Part shown: piece after piece, positions 1 through 23,500 of the stretch
How the letters are laid out: every line of letters starts with the position of its first letter
Position numbering within the stretch: position 1 is the first letter of the stretch
Assembly: GCF_964340395.1 (NCBI RefSeq)
Contig: NC_135562.1
Span: 22,487,173-22,551,172, forward strand
Source: Glandiceps talaboti
Taxonomy: Eukaryota > Hemichordata > Enteropneusta > Spengelidae
Direction: 5' to 3'
Length of the DNA stretch: 64,000 bases
Program-made: the position numbers and the translations under genes
The notes under the pieces: model-generated
The model's database searches: none
What the model was told of the DNA's origin: nothing
Seen by the model: only the letters and a program-made list of their open reading frames with translations

Positions 1-144
1 AGAATGAATCTTTTTGTAAGTTTTTATGACAACTGTTTCATATTTTCTTCTTAAACTTAATTACAATGGCGACATTAAAATAAAGAGTCTTACTAGTAAA
101 AAGATATCAATAAAATAATATATTTTAACTTTGTTTTTTATTAG

Positions 145-8657
<8,513 letters not shown>

Positions 8658-9450
8658 CATATTCATTCATTTGCATAGCACATTCCGTCCCTAATATAAC
8701 ACTTCATACATGTATTGATGAAAGTATAGGAGTATAGTTAATTGATACATTATTTGAATGCTTGTACCTGATAATTACACAACTGATCTATATGAAGATG
8801 AATACTGTACAATGTTGTTGTCTCTGTGTTTCAGCAAGACTTTAAAATACATTCCATGCACAAGCCAAGTTATTTTCTTTGAACAGAAAACATGGATTAT
8901 CTACCTTTTAGTCATTCATTGCAACCCTTGTGCACGTCACCTTTGGTGCTTGAAATATGAGTCAATACGTTCCAGAATTGAGAATGTATAATTATATTAT
9001 TTCAGGACTGTATTTTTCATTGTTCATCCAAAAAATACTCATGACCAAACAGATTTGTCACTATTCGTCTAGCGAAAGGTAGTGACCTGGCACCAAAGGT
9101 CACTTGCCAATATTGGGGAATGATATCTAGTTATCTTGTCTCTGTGTGTCAGCCATTGTTAACAATTCATTAACTTCTTTGATTTTGTCAGGATGTGACT
9201 GAAACTCACATTTAAATGAGCTATAGCTAGTAGCTGTAATTTTTTGCTGCTTTTTAATTTTACCTGTTGAAAAATACATCAAACTTTGACTGAAACTTTA
9301 ATTTACTGATTATTGAAGGTACTGTGTACACTGTATTGATGTCCATTTGCAAACAATCATGATCCAGGTTCTGACTTGATTTTTTGTTGATAAATTGTAC
9401 TGTTTTTTGTTGATAAATTGTAGTTTTTTGTCAATAAAAACAGTATTTTT
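8658..9450 (+). other. IFT172 3' untranslated region (inferred)
   Basis: About 800 bases of AT-rich, mostly non-tandem sequence follow the stop. The first AATAAA on this strand is at 9433-9438, just before a T-rich stretch. No coding frame is supported here. The end point is inferred from the poly(A) signal only. Confidence 0.55.
9433..9438 (+). promoter_or_regulatory. candidate poly(A) signal of IFT172
   Basis: AATAAA about 775 bases after the IFT172 stop, followed by T-rich sequence, and just before the 53-bp array begins. Confidence 0.5.
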
Positions 9451-9566
9451 TTATGTTGATAGGTTGATTGTTATGCCATTGTACATTGATGTAGTCTTCC
9501 TATACATGTACACATTATGATCACCACAATCATCGCCATCGTATAGTTAAAGTGGTTACTTTAGCA

Positions 9567-10150
9567 CAAGAATCTGTGCTTACCCCAGCAGTGATAGTTT
9601 AATGATAGTGGCGAGTTGACAAGAATCTGTGCTTACCCAAGCAGTGATAGTTTAATGATAGTGGTGAGTTGACAAGAATCTGTGCTTACCCCAGCAGTGA
9701 TAGTTTGATGATAGTGGCGAGTTGACAAGAATCTGTGCTTACCCCAGCAGTGATAGTTTGATGATAGTGGCGAGTTGACAAGAATCTGTGCTTACCCCAG
9801 CAGTGATAGTTTGATGATAGTGGCGAGTTGACAAGAATCTGTGCTTACCCCAGCAGTGATAGTTTGATGATAGTGGTGAGTTGACAAGAATCTGTGCTTA
9901 CCCCAGCAGTGATAGTTTGATGATAGTGGCGAGTTGACAAGAATCTGTGCTTACCCCAGCAGTGATAGTTTAATGGAAGTGGCGAGTTGACAAGAATCTG
10001 TGCTTACCCCAGCAGTGACAGTTTGATGATAGTGGCGAGTTGACAAGAATCTGTGCTTACCCCAGCAGTGATAGTTTGATGATAGTGGCGAGTTGACAAG
10101 AATCTGTGCTTACCCAGGCAGTGACAGTTTAATGGAAGTGGCGAGTTGAT
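9567..10150. repeat. 53-bp minisatellite, about 11 copies
   Basis: Core ACAAGAATCTGTGCTTACCC; the period of 53 is measured from successive AAGAATCTGT (9621, 9674). It lies just 3' of IFT172. Confidence 0.95.
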
Positions 10151-10606
10151 AATAAACTTGATGACATTATCACATCCCCACATGATTTAATCAAACAGTG
10201 TCATACTAAACTTAGATGAATTAGCAACTTTTGGAATGAATGAAGTAAACCAGTTACTACTGATATGCACTGTTCAGCCTTTCCCAACAGGTGGGATAGC
10301 TAGATTTATCAGTTTGACTCTACTTGGAGAGGATAGTGATTATAGAGAACGTTGACAGGTATAGGATGTAGACTAACATTAATGCTTATAGTGTACACTG
10401 TAGGATTGATTACTATGCTATATCATAGTCACATTTTTACCATACTTTCAAGTTTCATTCTGATAAACATGTTGTGGTGAAATATTTAGTTTGTATAGTA
10501 ATAAAGATCCATGTATATGAATGTTTGTCAAATATCTCAAATAGAAGACTTAGCGATTGCAATGTGTGTGTGTGTGTGTGTGTGTGTGAATGTGTGATGT
10601 ACGTAT
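10151..10606. other. intergenic, no gene seen
   Basis: Unique-looking AT-rich sequence with a (TG)n run at 10563-10588. Confidence 0.5.
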
Positions 10607-13600
10607 GTACTCATCACATATAGATAATATACTCTGATCACATATAGATAATATATTCTGATCACATATAGATAATATACTCTGATCACATATTTATGTC
10701 ATTAAATTCAATAAATTATTATCAGAAACTGATCACATATAGACAATATATTCTGATCACATATAGACAATATATTCTGATCACATATAGACAATATATT
10801 CCGATCACATATAGACAATATATTCTGATCACATATAGACAATATATTCTGATCACATATAGACAATATATTCTGATCACATATAGACAATATATTCTGA
10901 TCACATATAGACAATATATTCTGATCACATATAGACAATATACTCTGATCACATATAGATAATATACTCTGATCACATAGACAATATACTCTGATCACAT
11001 ATAGACAATATATTCTGATCACATATAGACAATATATTCTGATCACATATAGACAATATATTCTGATCTCATATAGACAATATATTCTGATCTCATATAG
11101 ACAATATACTCTGATCACATATAGACAATATATTCTGATCACATATAGACAATATATTCTAATCTCATATAGACAATATATTCTGATCACATATAGACAA
11201 TATATTCTGATCACATATAGACAATATACTCTGATCACATATAGATAATATACTCTGATCACATAGACAATATACTCTGATCACATATAGACAATATATT
11301 CTGATCACATATAGACAATATATTCTGATCACATATAGACAATATATTCTGATCTCATATAGACAATATATTCTGATCTCATATAGACAATATACTCTGA
11401 TCACATATAGACAATATATTCTGATCACATATAGACAATATATTCTAATCTCATATAGACAATATATTCTGATCACATATAGACAATATACTCTGATCAC
11501 ATATAGATAATATATTCTGATCACATATAGATAATATACTCTGATCACATATAGACAATATATTCTGATCACATATAGATAATATACTCCCATCACATAT
11601 AGACAATATATTCTGATCACATATAGATAATATACTCCCATCACATATAGACAATATATTCTGATCACATATAGATAATATACTCCCATCACATATGGAC
11701 AATATATTCTGATCACATATAGATAATATATTCTGATCACATATAGATAATATACTCCCATCACATATAGACAATATATTCTGATCACATATAGATAATA
11801 TATTCTGATCACATATAGACAATATATTCTGATCACATATAGATAATATACTCTGATCACATATAGACAATATATTCTGATCACATATAGATAATATACT
11901 CCCATCACATATAGATAATATACTCTGATCACATATAGACAATATACTCCGATCACATATAGACAATATACTCTGATCACATATAGACAATATATTCTGA
12001 TCACATATAGATAATATACTCCCATCACATATAGATAATATACTCTGATCACATATAGACAATATACTCCGATCACATATAGACAATATACTCTGATCAC
12101 ATATAGACAATATATTCTGATCTCATATAGACAATATATTCTGATCACATATAGACAATATACTCTGATCACATATGGACAATATATTCTGATCACATAT
12201 AGACAATATATTCCGATCACATAGACAATATACTCTGATCACATATAGACAATATATTCTGATCACATATAGATAATATACTCCCATCACATATAGACAA
12301 TATACTCCCATCACATATAGACAATATATTCTGATCACATATAGATAATATATTCTGATCACATATAGATAATATACTCCCATCACATATAGATAATATA
12401 CTCTGATCACATATAGATAATATATTCTGATCACATATAGATAATATATTCTGATCACATATAGATAATATATTCTGATCACATATAGATAATATACTCC
12501 CATCACATATAGATAATATATTCTGATCACATATAGATAATATATTCTGATCACATATAGATAATATACTCCCATCACATATAGACAATATACTCTGATC
12601 ACATATAGATAATATATTCTGATCACATATAGATAATATACTCCCATCACATATAGATAATATACTCCCATCACATATAGACAATATATTCTGATCACAT
12701 ATAGATAATATATTCTGATCACATATAGATAATATATTCTGATCTCATATAGACAATATATTCCGATCACATAGACAATATACTCTGAGCACATATAGAC
12801 AATATATTCTGATCACATATAGACAATATATTCTGATCACATATAGACAATATATTCTGATCACATATAGACAATATATTCCGATCACATAGACAATATA
12901 TTCTGATCACATATAGACAATATATTCTGATCACATATAGACAATATATTCCGATCACATAGACAATATACTCTGATCACATATAGACAATATATTCTGA
13001 TCACATATAGATAATATACTCCCATCACATATAGATAATATACTCCCATCACATATAGATAATATACTCCCATCACATATAGATAATATACTCCCATCAC
13101 ATATAGACAATATATTCTGATCACATATAGATAATATATTCTGATCACATATAGATAATATATTCTGATCTCATATAGACAATATATTCCGATCACATAG
13201 ACAATATACTCTGATCACATATAGACAATATATTCTGATCACATATAGACAATATATTCTGATCACATATAGACAATATATTCTGATCACATATAGACAA
13301 TATATTCTGATCACATATAGACAATATACTCTGATCACATATAGACAATATATTCTGATCACATATAGACAATATATTCTGATCACATATAGACAATATA
13401 TTCTGATCTCATATAGACAATATATTCTGATCACATATAGACAATATACTCTGATCACATATAGATAATATATTCTGATCACATATAGACAATATATATT
13501 CTGATCACATATAGACAATATATTCTGATCTCATATAGATAATATATTCTGATCACATATAGATAATATATTCTGATCACATATAGACAATATACTCTGA

Positions 13601-16554
13601 TCACATATAGACAATATACTCTGATCACATAGACAATATACTCTGATCACATATAGACAATATATTCTGATCACATATAGACAATATACTCTGATCACAT
13701 ATAGACAATATACTCTGATCACATAGACAATATATTCTGATCTCATATAGATAATATATTCTGATCACATATAGACAATATATTCTGATCTCATATAGAC
13801 AATATATTCTGATCACATATAGACAATATATTCTGATCACATATAGACAATATACTCTGATCACATAGACAATATATTCTGATCTCATATAGATAATATA
13901 TTCTGATCACATATAAACAATATATTCTGATCTCATATAGACAATATATTCTGATCACATATAGACAATATATTCTGATCACATATAGACAATATACTCT
14001 GATCACATATAGACAATATATTCTGATCACATATAGACAATATATTCTGATCTCATATAGACAATATATTCTGATCACATATAGACAATATATTCTGATC
14101 ACATATAGACAATATATTCTGATCACATATAGATAATATATTCTGATCACATATAGACAATATATTCTGATCACATATAGACAATATATTCTGATCACAT
14201 ATAGACAATATATTCTCATCTCATATAGATAATATATTCTGATCTCATATAGACAATATATTCTGATCACATATAGACAATATACTCTGATCTCATATAG
14301 ACAATATACTCTGATCACATATAGATAATATATTCTGATCACATATAGACAATATATTCTGATCTCATATAGACAATATATTCTGATCACATATAGACAA
14401 TATATTCTGATCACATATAGACAATATATTCTGATCTCATATAGACAATATATTCTGATCACATATAGACAATATACTCTGATCACATATAGACAATATA
14501 TTCTGATCACATATAGATAATATATTCTGATCACATATAGACAATATACTCCGATCACATATAGACAATATACTCTGATCACATATAGACAATATATTCT
14601 GATCTCATATAGACAATATATTCTGATCACATATAGACAATATACTCCGATCACATATAGACAATATACTCTGATCACATATGGACAATATATTCTGATC
14701 ACATATAGACAATATATTCCGATCACATAGACAATATACTCTGATCACATATAGACAATATATTCTGATCACATATAGATAATATACTCCCATCACATAT
14801 AGATAATATACTCCCATCACATATAGACAATATATTCTGATCACATATAGATAATATATTCTGATCTCATATAGACAATATATTCCGATCACATAGACAA
14901 TATACTCTGATCACATATAGACAATATATTCTGATCACATATAGACAATATATTCTGATCACATATAGACAATATATTCTGATCACATATAGACAAAATA
15001 TTCTGATCACATATAGACAATATATTCTGATCACATATAGACAATATACTCTGATCACATATAGACAATATATTCTGATCACATATAGACAATATATTCT
15101 GATCACATATAGACAATATATTCTCATCTCATATAGACAATATATTCTGATCACATATAGACAATATACTCTGATCACATATAGATAATATATTCTGATC
15201 ACATATAGACAATATATTCTGATCACATATAGACAATATATTCTGATCACATATAGACAATATATTCTGATCACATATAGACAATATATTCTGATCTCAT
15301 ATAGATAATATATTCTGATCACATATAGACAATATATTCTGATCACATATAGACAATATACTCTGATCACATATAGACAATATATTCTGATCTCATATAG
15401 ACAATATATTCTGATCACATATAGACAATATATTCTGATCACATATAGACAATATACTCTGATCACATATAGACAATATACTCTGATCACATAGACAATA
15501 TATTCTGATCTCATATAGATAATATATTCTGATCACATATAGACAATATATTCTGATCTCATATAGACAATATATTCTGATCACATATAGACAATATATT
15601 CTGATCACATATAGACAATATACTCTGATCACATATAGACAATATATTCTGATCACATATAGACAATATATTCTGATCTCATATAGACAATATATTCTGA
15701 TCACATATAGACAATATATTCTGATCACATATAGACAATATATTCTGATCACATATAGATAATATATTCTGATCACATATAGACAATATATTCTGATCAC
15801 ATATAGACAATATATTCTGATCACATATAGACAATATATTCTCATCTCATATAGATAATATATTCTGATCTCATATAGACAATATATTCTCATCTCATAT
15901 AGACAATATACTCTGATCTCATATAGACAATATACTCTGATCACATATAGATAATATATTCTGATCACATATAGACAATATATTCTGATCTCATATAGAC
16001 AATATATTCTGATCACATATAGACAATATATTCTGATCACATATAGACAATATATTCTGATCTCATATAGACAATATATTCTGATCACATATAGACAATA
16101 TACTCTGATCACATATAGACAATATATTCTGATCACATATAGACAATATATTCTGATCACATATAGACAATATACTCTGATCACATATAGACAATATACT
16201 CTGATCACATATAGACAATATATTCTGATCACATATAGACAATATATTCTGATCACATATAGACAATATATTCTGATCACATATAGACAATATATTCTGA
16301 TCACATATAGACAATATATTCTGATCTCATATAGACAATATATTCTGATCACATATAGACAATATACTCTGATCACATATAGACAATATATTCTGATCAC
16401 ATATAGACAATATACTCTGATCACATATAGACAATATATTCTGATCACATATAGACAATATACTCTCACATATAGACAATATATTCTGATCACATATAGA
16501 CAATATATTCTGATCACATAATTATAGATAATATACTCTGATCACATATTTATG
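10607..16554. repeat. 24-bp satellite, about 245 copies
   Basis: Core CTGATCACATATAGACAATA plus TATT. Variants: TGATCTCAT, CCCATCACAT, CCGATCACAT, GATAATATACT, and a 22-bp form GATCACATAGACAAT that recurs 286 bases apart at 10971 and 11257 (eleven 24-mers plus one 22-mer), i.e. higher-order blocks. A 50-base non-repeat segment occurs at both edges (10679-10728 and 16535-16584). The open frames across it follow from the 24-base period. Confidence 0.97.
10679..10728. repeat. left copy of a 50-base segment flanking the 24-bp array
   Basis: Contains CATATTTATGTCATTAAATT and TTATTATCAGAAA; nearly identical to 16535-16584. Confidence 0.9.
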
Positions 16555-16584
16555 TCATTAAATTCAATAATTTATTATCAGAAA
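16535..16584. repeat. right copy of the 50-base segment flanking the 24-bp array
   Basis: Same orientation as 10679-10728 with about one mismatch. Confidence 0.9.
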
Positions 16585-18480
16585 TTAAAGTTTCCAATTG
16601 TATGTAATGTATTTCACAATTTTCCTTTCTGGTCCTACTAGAGGGAAATGGTCAGCTGTCTTTCAATTACCAACTTACTAAATGACCAAATACCCTAATA
16701 GTAACAAATAATAATATCTATCAAAGTACAACTTGTATTTTGTATTCTTTCAACTCTTTGTTGGTTTAATGTTAAGCTCCATTTCTCTCTACTTTGATAT
16801 GGGTAAAAGAAATTTATCTCTTATAATTTCAAAATGAACTGTTGCCATGACAACATACATAAATGTCTGATCTGTACTGTTTGAATCTGAATATATTCCA
16901 TAAGTGGACTTAAAAACAAAATACACATTCAAATGATAAAATAACAGCATTATAGCCTTTATGCTAAGTTGCCAATTAAACCACTCTTTCAACATTCAAA
17001 TGTAACTTTTTTTGTCTAAGTTGAACTTGACACTATTTCTTTGTTCTTAATTATACATTATGACTAACAACAATACTATGTCTTTGTATGCTGTCACAAT
17101 TCAAGAACACTGTCTTTGGCAGCAAATAAATGGACACATAGTCATTAATTGACACTGAAGTGAAGGTACACAAATAAATGGACACATAGTCATTAATAAG
17201 TAAAATACTCTGAAATTGACAATGATGGTACACAAACAAAGGCAAACATTTTGAAATGCTAGTTTTCAAATTGATTAAAATTTAGAAGTGAACTTAAATC
17301 TAAATAAATATATGTCAACCAGTCAAAGTTTGATAAAATATTTATTATATGAATACTCATATTACCTTTATTATTTGTATTTCTAGTCCAATTATAAACA
17401 TACCACTCATTCACCACATATTAATTTGAAGTTCTATCACTGACAAGGATTTCAAAATACTTTGTGAAAATATATCACAGAATAGATTACAGAAAAAGGA
17501 CAATGTTGCCATCAAAATGCAAGAAAAATATATCCCCAATCTCACTTGCCCTGACTATTAAACTTGTTATCACACGGCAATAGAAGTTAACCTACTGCCC
17601 TCTATAGGTGTTAATTAGAAATGTCTGGAACACTGTACAACAGTAATAACCCAGCCTTTAAGTTACATACTTTATCCATTGAAAAGAAGATCAAATTAAC
17701 AAGATGTTATCAAATGATAATCTCCAAATTTTTATTAAACCTGGTATTGAGGCAGTTACAATAACAGTTTACCACATGTATAACCACTAATGATAGTTAC
17801 TGTAATATTCAAAACTAAGTTAAACAAAAATAGGCAAAAAAATTGGATTGAAAGTAGCTACAAAGGTAGCATAGCAAAGACTGAAACTATCATATACACA
17901 TCACAGTTGAGTGTAAGCAAATCTTACAAAGTACACATTTTATTATCATAAAAAAGTAATTTCTTTTTTCATTTGCTTTCAAAACTCTCTGAAAACATTT
18001 CTGACATTATTTTGCCATACACAATGTATGGCTCACTGGCAAGACAAGTTGATCATTTCAAAAGAACATAACATCAAGTAAATCTGCCTTGATTAAAATT
18101 CATTGCACTATTGCAAATTGTTACAAACTTACTGACAAAATACTATGTAGAATATCACAAACATTACTTGGAAAGAAAGAGTTGTAATTAATTGATTGCC
18201 ATGACAACATCAAGTGAAACATTTTCAGGAAAACATTTAAGGACATTTCTGGATGAGATATGTTAATATATTCCACACTGGAAGACTTCAGTCACAAAAC
18301 TTTGCTGACAAATTTTACCACATGTATGTGTAAGTATTTAGTTAGTTACCTATTTAGTTATTTATTTATTTATTTGGAATAAATATGGGAACTAGTCCCA
18401 TTTACAAGCTCCAAAACTGATTTTAAAGTTAAAATCTCAACTGTACAATATGTCATATCTGTCTAAGGCTTCAGAGAATT
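16585..18480. other. unique stretch between the convergent genes
   Basis: The longest stretch without tandem DNA in the left half. It is AT-rich, with several TTTATT (minus-strand AATAAA) and a TTTATTTATTTATTTA run near 18360. It may hold distal 3' UTR of the minus gene, but no coding exon is supported. A short duplication (AAATAAATGGACACATAGTC) occurs at about 17124 and 17172. Confidence 0.4.
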
Positions 18481-19258
18481 TTTGGCCATGGCATGGCATC
18501 TGAATATCTAAAGACTTTGTGGCCATGGCATTTGAATATCTAAAGACTTTGTGGCCATGGCATCTGAATATCTAAAGACTTTGTGGCCATGGCATCTGAA
18601 TATCTAAAGACTTTGTGGCCATGGCATCTGAATATCTAAAGACTCTGTGGCCATGGCATCTGAATATCTAAAGACTTTGTGGCCAAGGCATCTGAATATC
18701 TAAAGACTTTGTGGCCATGGCATCTGAATATTTAAAGACTGTGACCATGGCATCTGAATATTTAAAGACTACATGTATGTGGTCATGACATCTGAATACT
18801 TGCAGATATTGTGGCCATGACATCTGAATACTCACAGATAATGTGGCCATGGCACCTGAAATAATTGCAGATAATGTGGCCATGGAATCTGAATACTCAC
18901 AGATATTGTGGCCATGACATCTGAATAGTTGCAGATAATGTGGCCATAACATCTGAATACTCACAGATATTGTGGTCATGGAATCTGAATACTCACAGAT
19001 ATTGTGATCATGGAATCTGAATACTCACAGATATTGTGGCCATGACATCTGAATAGTTGCAGATAATGTGGCCATGGAATCTGAATACTCACAGATATTG
19101 TGGTCATGGAATCTGAATACTTGCGGATATTGTGGTCATGGAATCTGAATACTTGCGGATATTGTGGTCATGGAATCTGAATACTCACAGATATTGTGGT
19201 CATGGAATCTGAATACTCACAGATATTGTGGTTATGACATATGAATATCTGATATTTG
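18481..19258. repeat. 32-bp minisatellite, about 25 copies, two subfamilies
   Basis: The left half uses GTGGCCATGGCATCTGAATA plus TCTAAAGACTTT; the right half changes to GAATACTCACAGATATT and TTGCAGATAAT endings. Confidence 0.95.
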
Positions 19259-19309
19259 AGGCCATATTACCCACATCTGTACCACATAGATCATTATGGT
19301 AAAGAGAGC

Positions 19310-20645
19310 AGTCTATAATATGCCATCCCTACTACAGTCTATAATATGAGTCACTACTAGCCTGAGTCATTACTAATCTATAATGTGAATCACTACTACA
19401 GTCTATAATGAGTCACTACTAGTCTATAATGTGAGTCACTACTACTATGTGTCACTACTACAGTCTATGTGAGTCACTACTACAGTCTATAATGTGAGTC
19501 ACTACAGTCTATAATGTGAGTCACTACAGTCTATAATGTGAGTCACTACTACAGTCTATAATGTGAGTTACTACAGTCTATAATGTGAGTCACTACTAGT
19601 CTATAATGTGAGTCACTACTACAGTCTATAATGTGAGTTACTACAGTCTATGTGAGTAACTACTAGTCTATGTGAGTCACTACAGTCTAATGTGAGTAAC
19701 TACTACAGTCTATAATGTGAGTCACTACTACAGTCTATAATGTGAGTTACTACAGTCTATAATGTGAGTCACTACTAGTCTATAATGTGAGTCACTACTA
19801 CAGTCTATAATGTGAGTCACTACAGTCTATGTGAGTAACTACTAGTCTATGTGAGTCACTACAGTCTAATGTGAGTAACTACTAGTCTATAATGTGAGTC
19901 ACTACTACAGTCTATAATGTGAGTCACTACTAGTGAATAATGTGAGTCACTACTAGTCTATAATGTGAGTCACTACTACAGTCTATAATGTGAGTCACTA
20001 CTACAGTCTATAATGAGTCACTACTAGTCTATAGTGTGAGTCACTACTAGTCTATAATGTGAGTCACTACTACAGTCTATAATGTGAGTCACTACACTAC
20101 AGTCTATAATGTGAGTCACTACTACAGTCTATAATGTGAGTCACTACTATAGTCTATAATGTGATTCACTACTAGTCTATAATGTGAGTCACTACTACAG
20201 TCTATAATGTGAGTCACTACTAGTCTATAATGAGTCACTACTAGTCTATAATGTGAGTCACTACTACAGTCTATAATGTGAGTCACTACTACAGTCTATA
20301 ATGTGAGTCACTACTAGTGAATAATGTGAGTCACTACTACAGTCTATAATGTGAGTCACTACTAGTCTATAATGTGAGTCACTACTAGTCTATAATGTGA
20401 GTCACTACTACAGTCTATAATATGAGTTATTACTGCAGTCTATAATGTGAGTCACTACTACAGTCTATAATGTGAGTCACTACTACAGTCTATAATGTGA
20501 GTCACTACTACAGTCTATAATGTGAGTCACTACTACAGTCTATAATGTGAGTCACTACTACAGTCTATAATGTGAGTCACTACTACAGTCTATAATGTGA
20601 GTCACTACTACAGTCTATAATGTGAGTCACTACTACAGTCTATAA
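19310..20645. repeat. about 25-bp minisatellite with length variants
   Basis: Core GTCTATAATGTGAGTCACTA plus CTACA. Shorter versions lack ACA or ATAATG, so the period varies between about 17 and 25. The last nine copies are nearly identical. Confidence 0.95.
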
Positions 20646-20771
20646 TTAATGTCTTTTATCATAAACTAAAACATTCCTCATTCAGTCCATCAATAATACA
20701 CTACACAGTGACTTGTGTTATACACCCTGATTGAGTCAATCAATAATACACTACATCGTAATAATTCTGTG

Positions 20772-20802
20772 TTTGTTGTTGTTGTTGTTGTTGTTGTTGT
20801 TT
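20772..20802. repeat. (GTT)n microsatellite
   Basis: About eight GTT units, then TTTTGTTGC. Confidence 0.9.
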
Positions 20803-20825
20803 TTGTTGCATGACAAGTTCAAGAG

Positions 20826-21140
20826 ATTAGCCCTCTAAGTTTGCCAACTATGGACCAGACAGACAATAGTAGCCCTCTACGTTTGCCAACTTATAGACTA
20901 GATGGACAATAGTAGCCCTCTACGTTTGCCAACTATAGACTAGATGGACAATAGTAGCCCTCTACGTTTGCCAACTATGGACCAGACAGACAATAGTAGC
21001 CCTCTAAGTTTGCCAACTATAGACTAGATAGACAATAGTAGCCCTCTACGTTTGCCAACTATAGACTAGACAGACAAAAGTAGCCCTCTACGTTTGCCAA
21101 CTATGGACTAGACAGACAATAGTAGCCCTCTACGTTTGCC
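20826..21140. repeat. 42-bp minisatellite, about 7 copies
   Basis: Core AGCCCTCTACGTTTGCCAAC plus TATAGACTAGACAGACAATAGT. Confidence 0.93.
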
Positions 21141-21257
21141 ATAGCATATATCGATTACATATCAACTATACTAAAGAGCAAAATCTTCATTACATGAAGA
21201 TATAAATTTAAATAAATTTGTTTTTGAAACATTTATTATAATTATAATACACATCAT

Positions 21258-21293
21258 TTGTATTTCATTTCATTTCATTTCATTTCATTTCAA
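21258..21293. repeat. (TTTCA)n microsatellite
   Basis: About seven pentamer copies. Confidence 0.85.
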
Positions 21294-21507
21294 AACAATT
21301 AATTTTTAGCTTGAAGTCATCAAGTGATATGATATTTCTATGTATTTTTGTAAGCAATCTTTCCTACACATACAATCAAAACACAATAATGACGACATCT
21401 ATGTATTTTCATTTGGTACTTTTCACAAAACCCCTCTGGATAAATACATAATGTGGTATACATACTAAGATTGCAATATCACTAAGGGTATTGTCATGTT
21501 ACTATAT

Positions 21508-22194
21508 AGACCACTTACTAGTCATGTGACTGTCTAGACCACACACTAGTCATGTGACTACACAGACCACATACTAGTCATGTGGCTACATAGATCACAT
21601 ACTAGTCATGTGACTATCGAGACCACACACTAGTCATGTGCCTATATAGACCACATATTAGTCATATAACTACATAGTCCACACACTAGTCATGTGACTA
21701 CAGACCACATACTAGTCATGTGACTACATAGAACACATACTAGTCATGTGACTACAGACCACATACTAGTCATGCGACTATATACACCACATACTAGTCA
21801 TGTGACTACATAGAACACATACTAGTCATGTGACTACATAGAACACATACAAATCATGTGACTGCATAGATCACATACATGTAGTCATGTGACTGCATAG
21901 ACCACATACTATTCATGTGACTACATAGAACACATACTAGTCATGTGACTACATAGACCACATACTAGTCATGTGACTACATAGACCACATACTAGTCAT
22001 GTGACTGCATAGACCACATACTAGTCATGTGACTACATAGAACACATACTAGTCATGTGACTACATAGAACACATACTAGTCATGTGACTACATAGAACA
22101 CATACTAGTCATGTGACTACATAGACCACATACTAGTCATGTGACTACATAGAACACATACTAGTCATGTGACTACATAGAACACATACATGTC
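21508..22194. repeat. 28-bp minisatellite, about 25 copies
   Basis: Core ACTAGTCATGTGACTACATA plus GACCACAT; GAACACAT and TGCATAG variants. Confidence 0.95.
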
Positions 22195-22784
22195 ATCTAT
22201 ACATTTGTAAATCCATACATATAAAAGTGATGAGTTGTAATAATTATTTCTTCTTTAGTCATCAAAAGTTGACCATAGTATAGTAACTCTGTGTTTTCAC
22301 TAAGGGATATTATAAACTCTAAGCAAAAGTGATCTTACACCTTCTCCAAAAGTAAACGATTCTAGTCATATACATTTTGTTGAACATTCCAATACAATAG
22401 CACAATCTCTTTATGCAGTAACACTCCTATTGATGAAATAATGCCAATGAAGTCGTAGTACAACTAATACTATTTGATTCATAGAATTGCTAGACTCTAT
22501 GTGATATGTGTACAATTTTGATCCAAAACATAAACTGACATAATTGTACAACTAAAACACAATACTCTTTATGCCAACCTAGATTTTTTGTATAATTCTG
22601 TAGTTTTGGGAATTCATCAATTCAAAACATTGTCATCACAACTGACTACTTCTCACTATTTAGTATTTGTCGTTTGGAATGAAAATAACACATATTGTTT
22701 AAAGTGGAAAATACCTAAGAATGGAAGAGTTGGACTGTTTGATCCACATCACAAGAACAAGTCAATAGTCAATGAATTGTCTGG
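22195..22784. other. unique stretch, no supported gene
   Basis: AT-rich; a 66-codon frame at 22588-22788 has no ATG start and no recognisable motif. Confidence 0.4.
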
Positions 22785-22975
22785 ATGATTCCAGTTATGT
22801 CCATTACCCCTCAAAATAATGGATTATTCCAGTTATGTCAAATACCCCTCAAAATAATGGATTATTCCAGTTATGTCAAATACCCCTCAAAATAATGGAT
22901 TATTCCAGTTATGTCAAATACCCCTCAAAATAGTGGATGTTTCCGGTTATGCCAAATATCCCTCAAAATACTGTA
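22785..22975. repeat. 38-bp minisatellite, about 5 copies
   Basis: Core TTCCAGTTATGTCAAATACC plus CCTCAAAATAATGGATTA. Confidence 0.92.
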
Positions 22976-23332
22976 GCATATGATTCCAGTTGTGGCAATA
23001 CCCCTAAAAAATAATGAATTAATCTAGTTATGTGGGATTTCAGTCAAACGTAGTAATTTACAAGATATACTGACAACTAAAAGTAAAAGACTCATTCATG
23101 GGCAATGGCTGTTAAAAGATCATTTCTGTAGGTTTTTTTTTGTATTCTTTACCATGCTTGCTATCTCATTTTGTTAGTATGCAATAAAGATCGATTACTA
23201 TCTCTGTTTCCATTGAGATGTATTTTAGCTTACATTGATAGATTATTCCTGTTGAAGCACAAACCAGTTTATATAATTATGTCAATTAGATTATGTATCT
23301 AATAAAAACAAAGCAAGTTTAGTCATGCTCAC
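22976..23332. other. unique stretch, nothing supported
   Basis: AT-rich sequence between two short arrays; possibly 3' UTR or flank of the minus gene. Confidence 0.35.
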
Positions 23333-23500
23333 AGAAGATTTTGTAATCTGTGTGTCCTACCACATAATTATGCACACTTCTTGTAATCTGTGTGTCCTAC
23401 CACATATGCACACTTCTTGTAATCTGTGTGTCCTACCACATATGCACACTTCTTGTAATCTGTGTGTCCTACCACATATGCACACTTCTTGTAATCCATG
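23333..23500. repeat. 36-bp minisatellite, about 4-5 copies
   Basis: Core CTTGTAATCTGTGTGTCCTA plus CCACATATGCACACTT. Confidence 0.92.

Noticed and set aside
10696-16517. Many overlapping Ile/Tyr/Cys/Leu-rich repeat 'proteins'
   Set aside because: Products of the 24-base period (eight codons); several frames are open at once.
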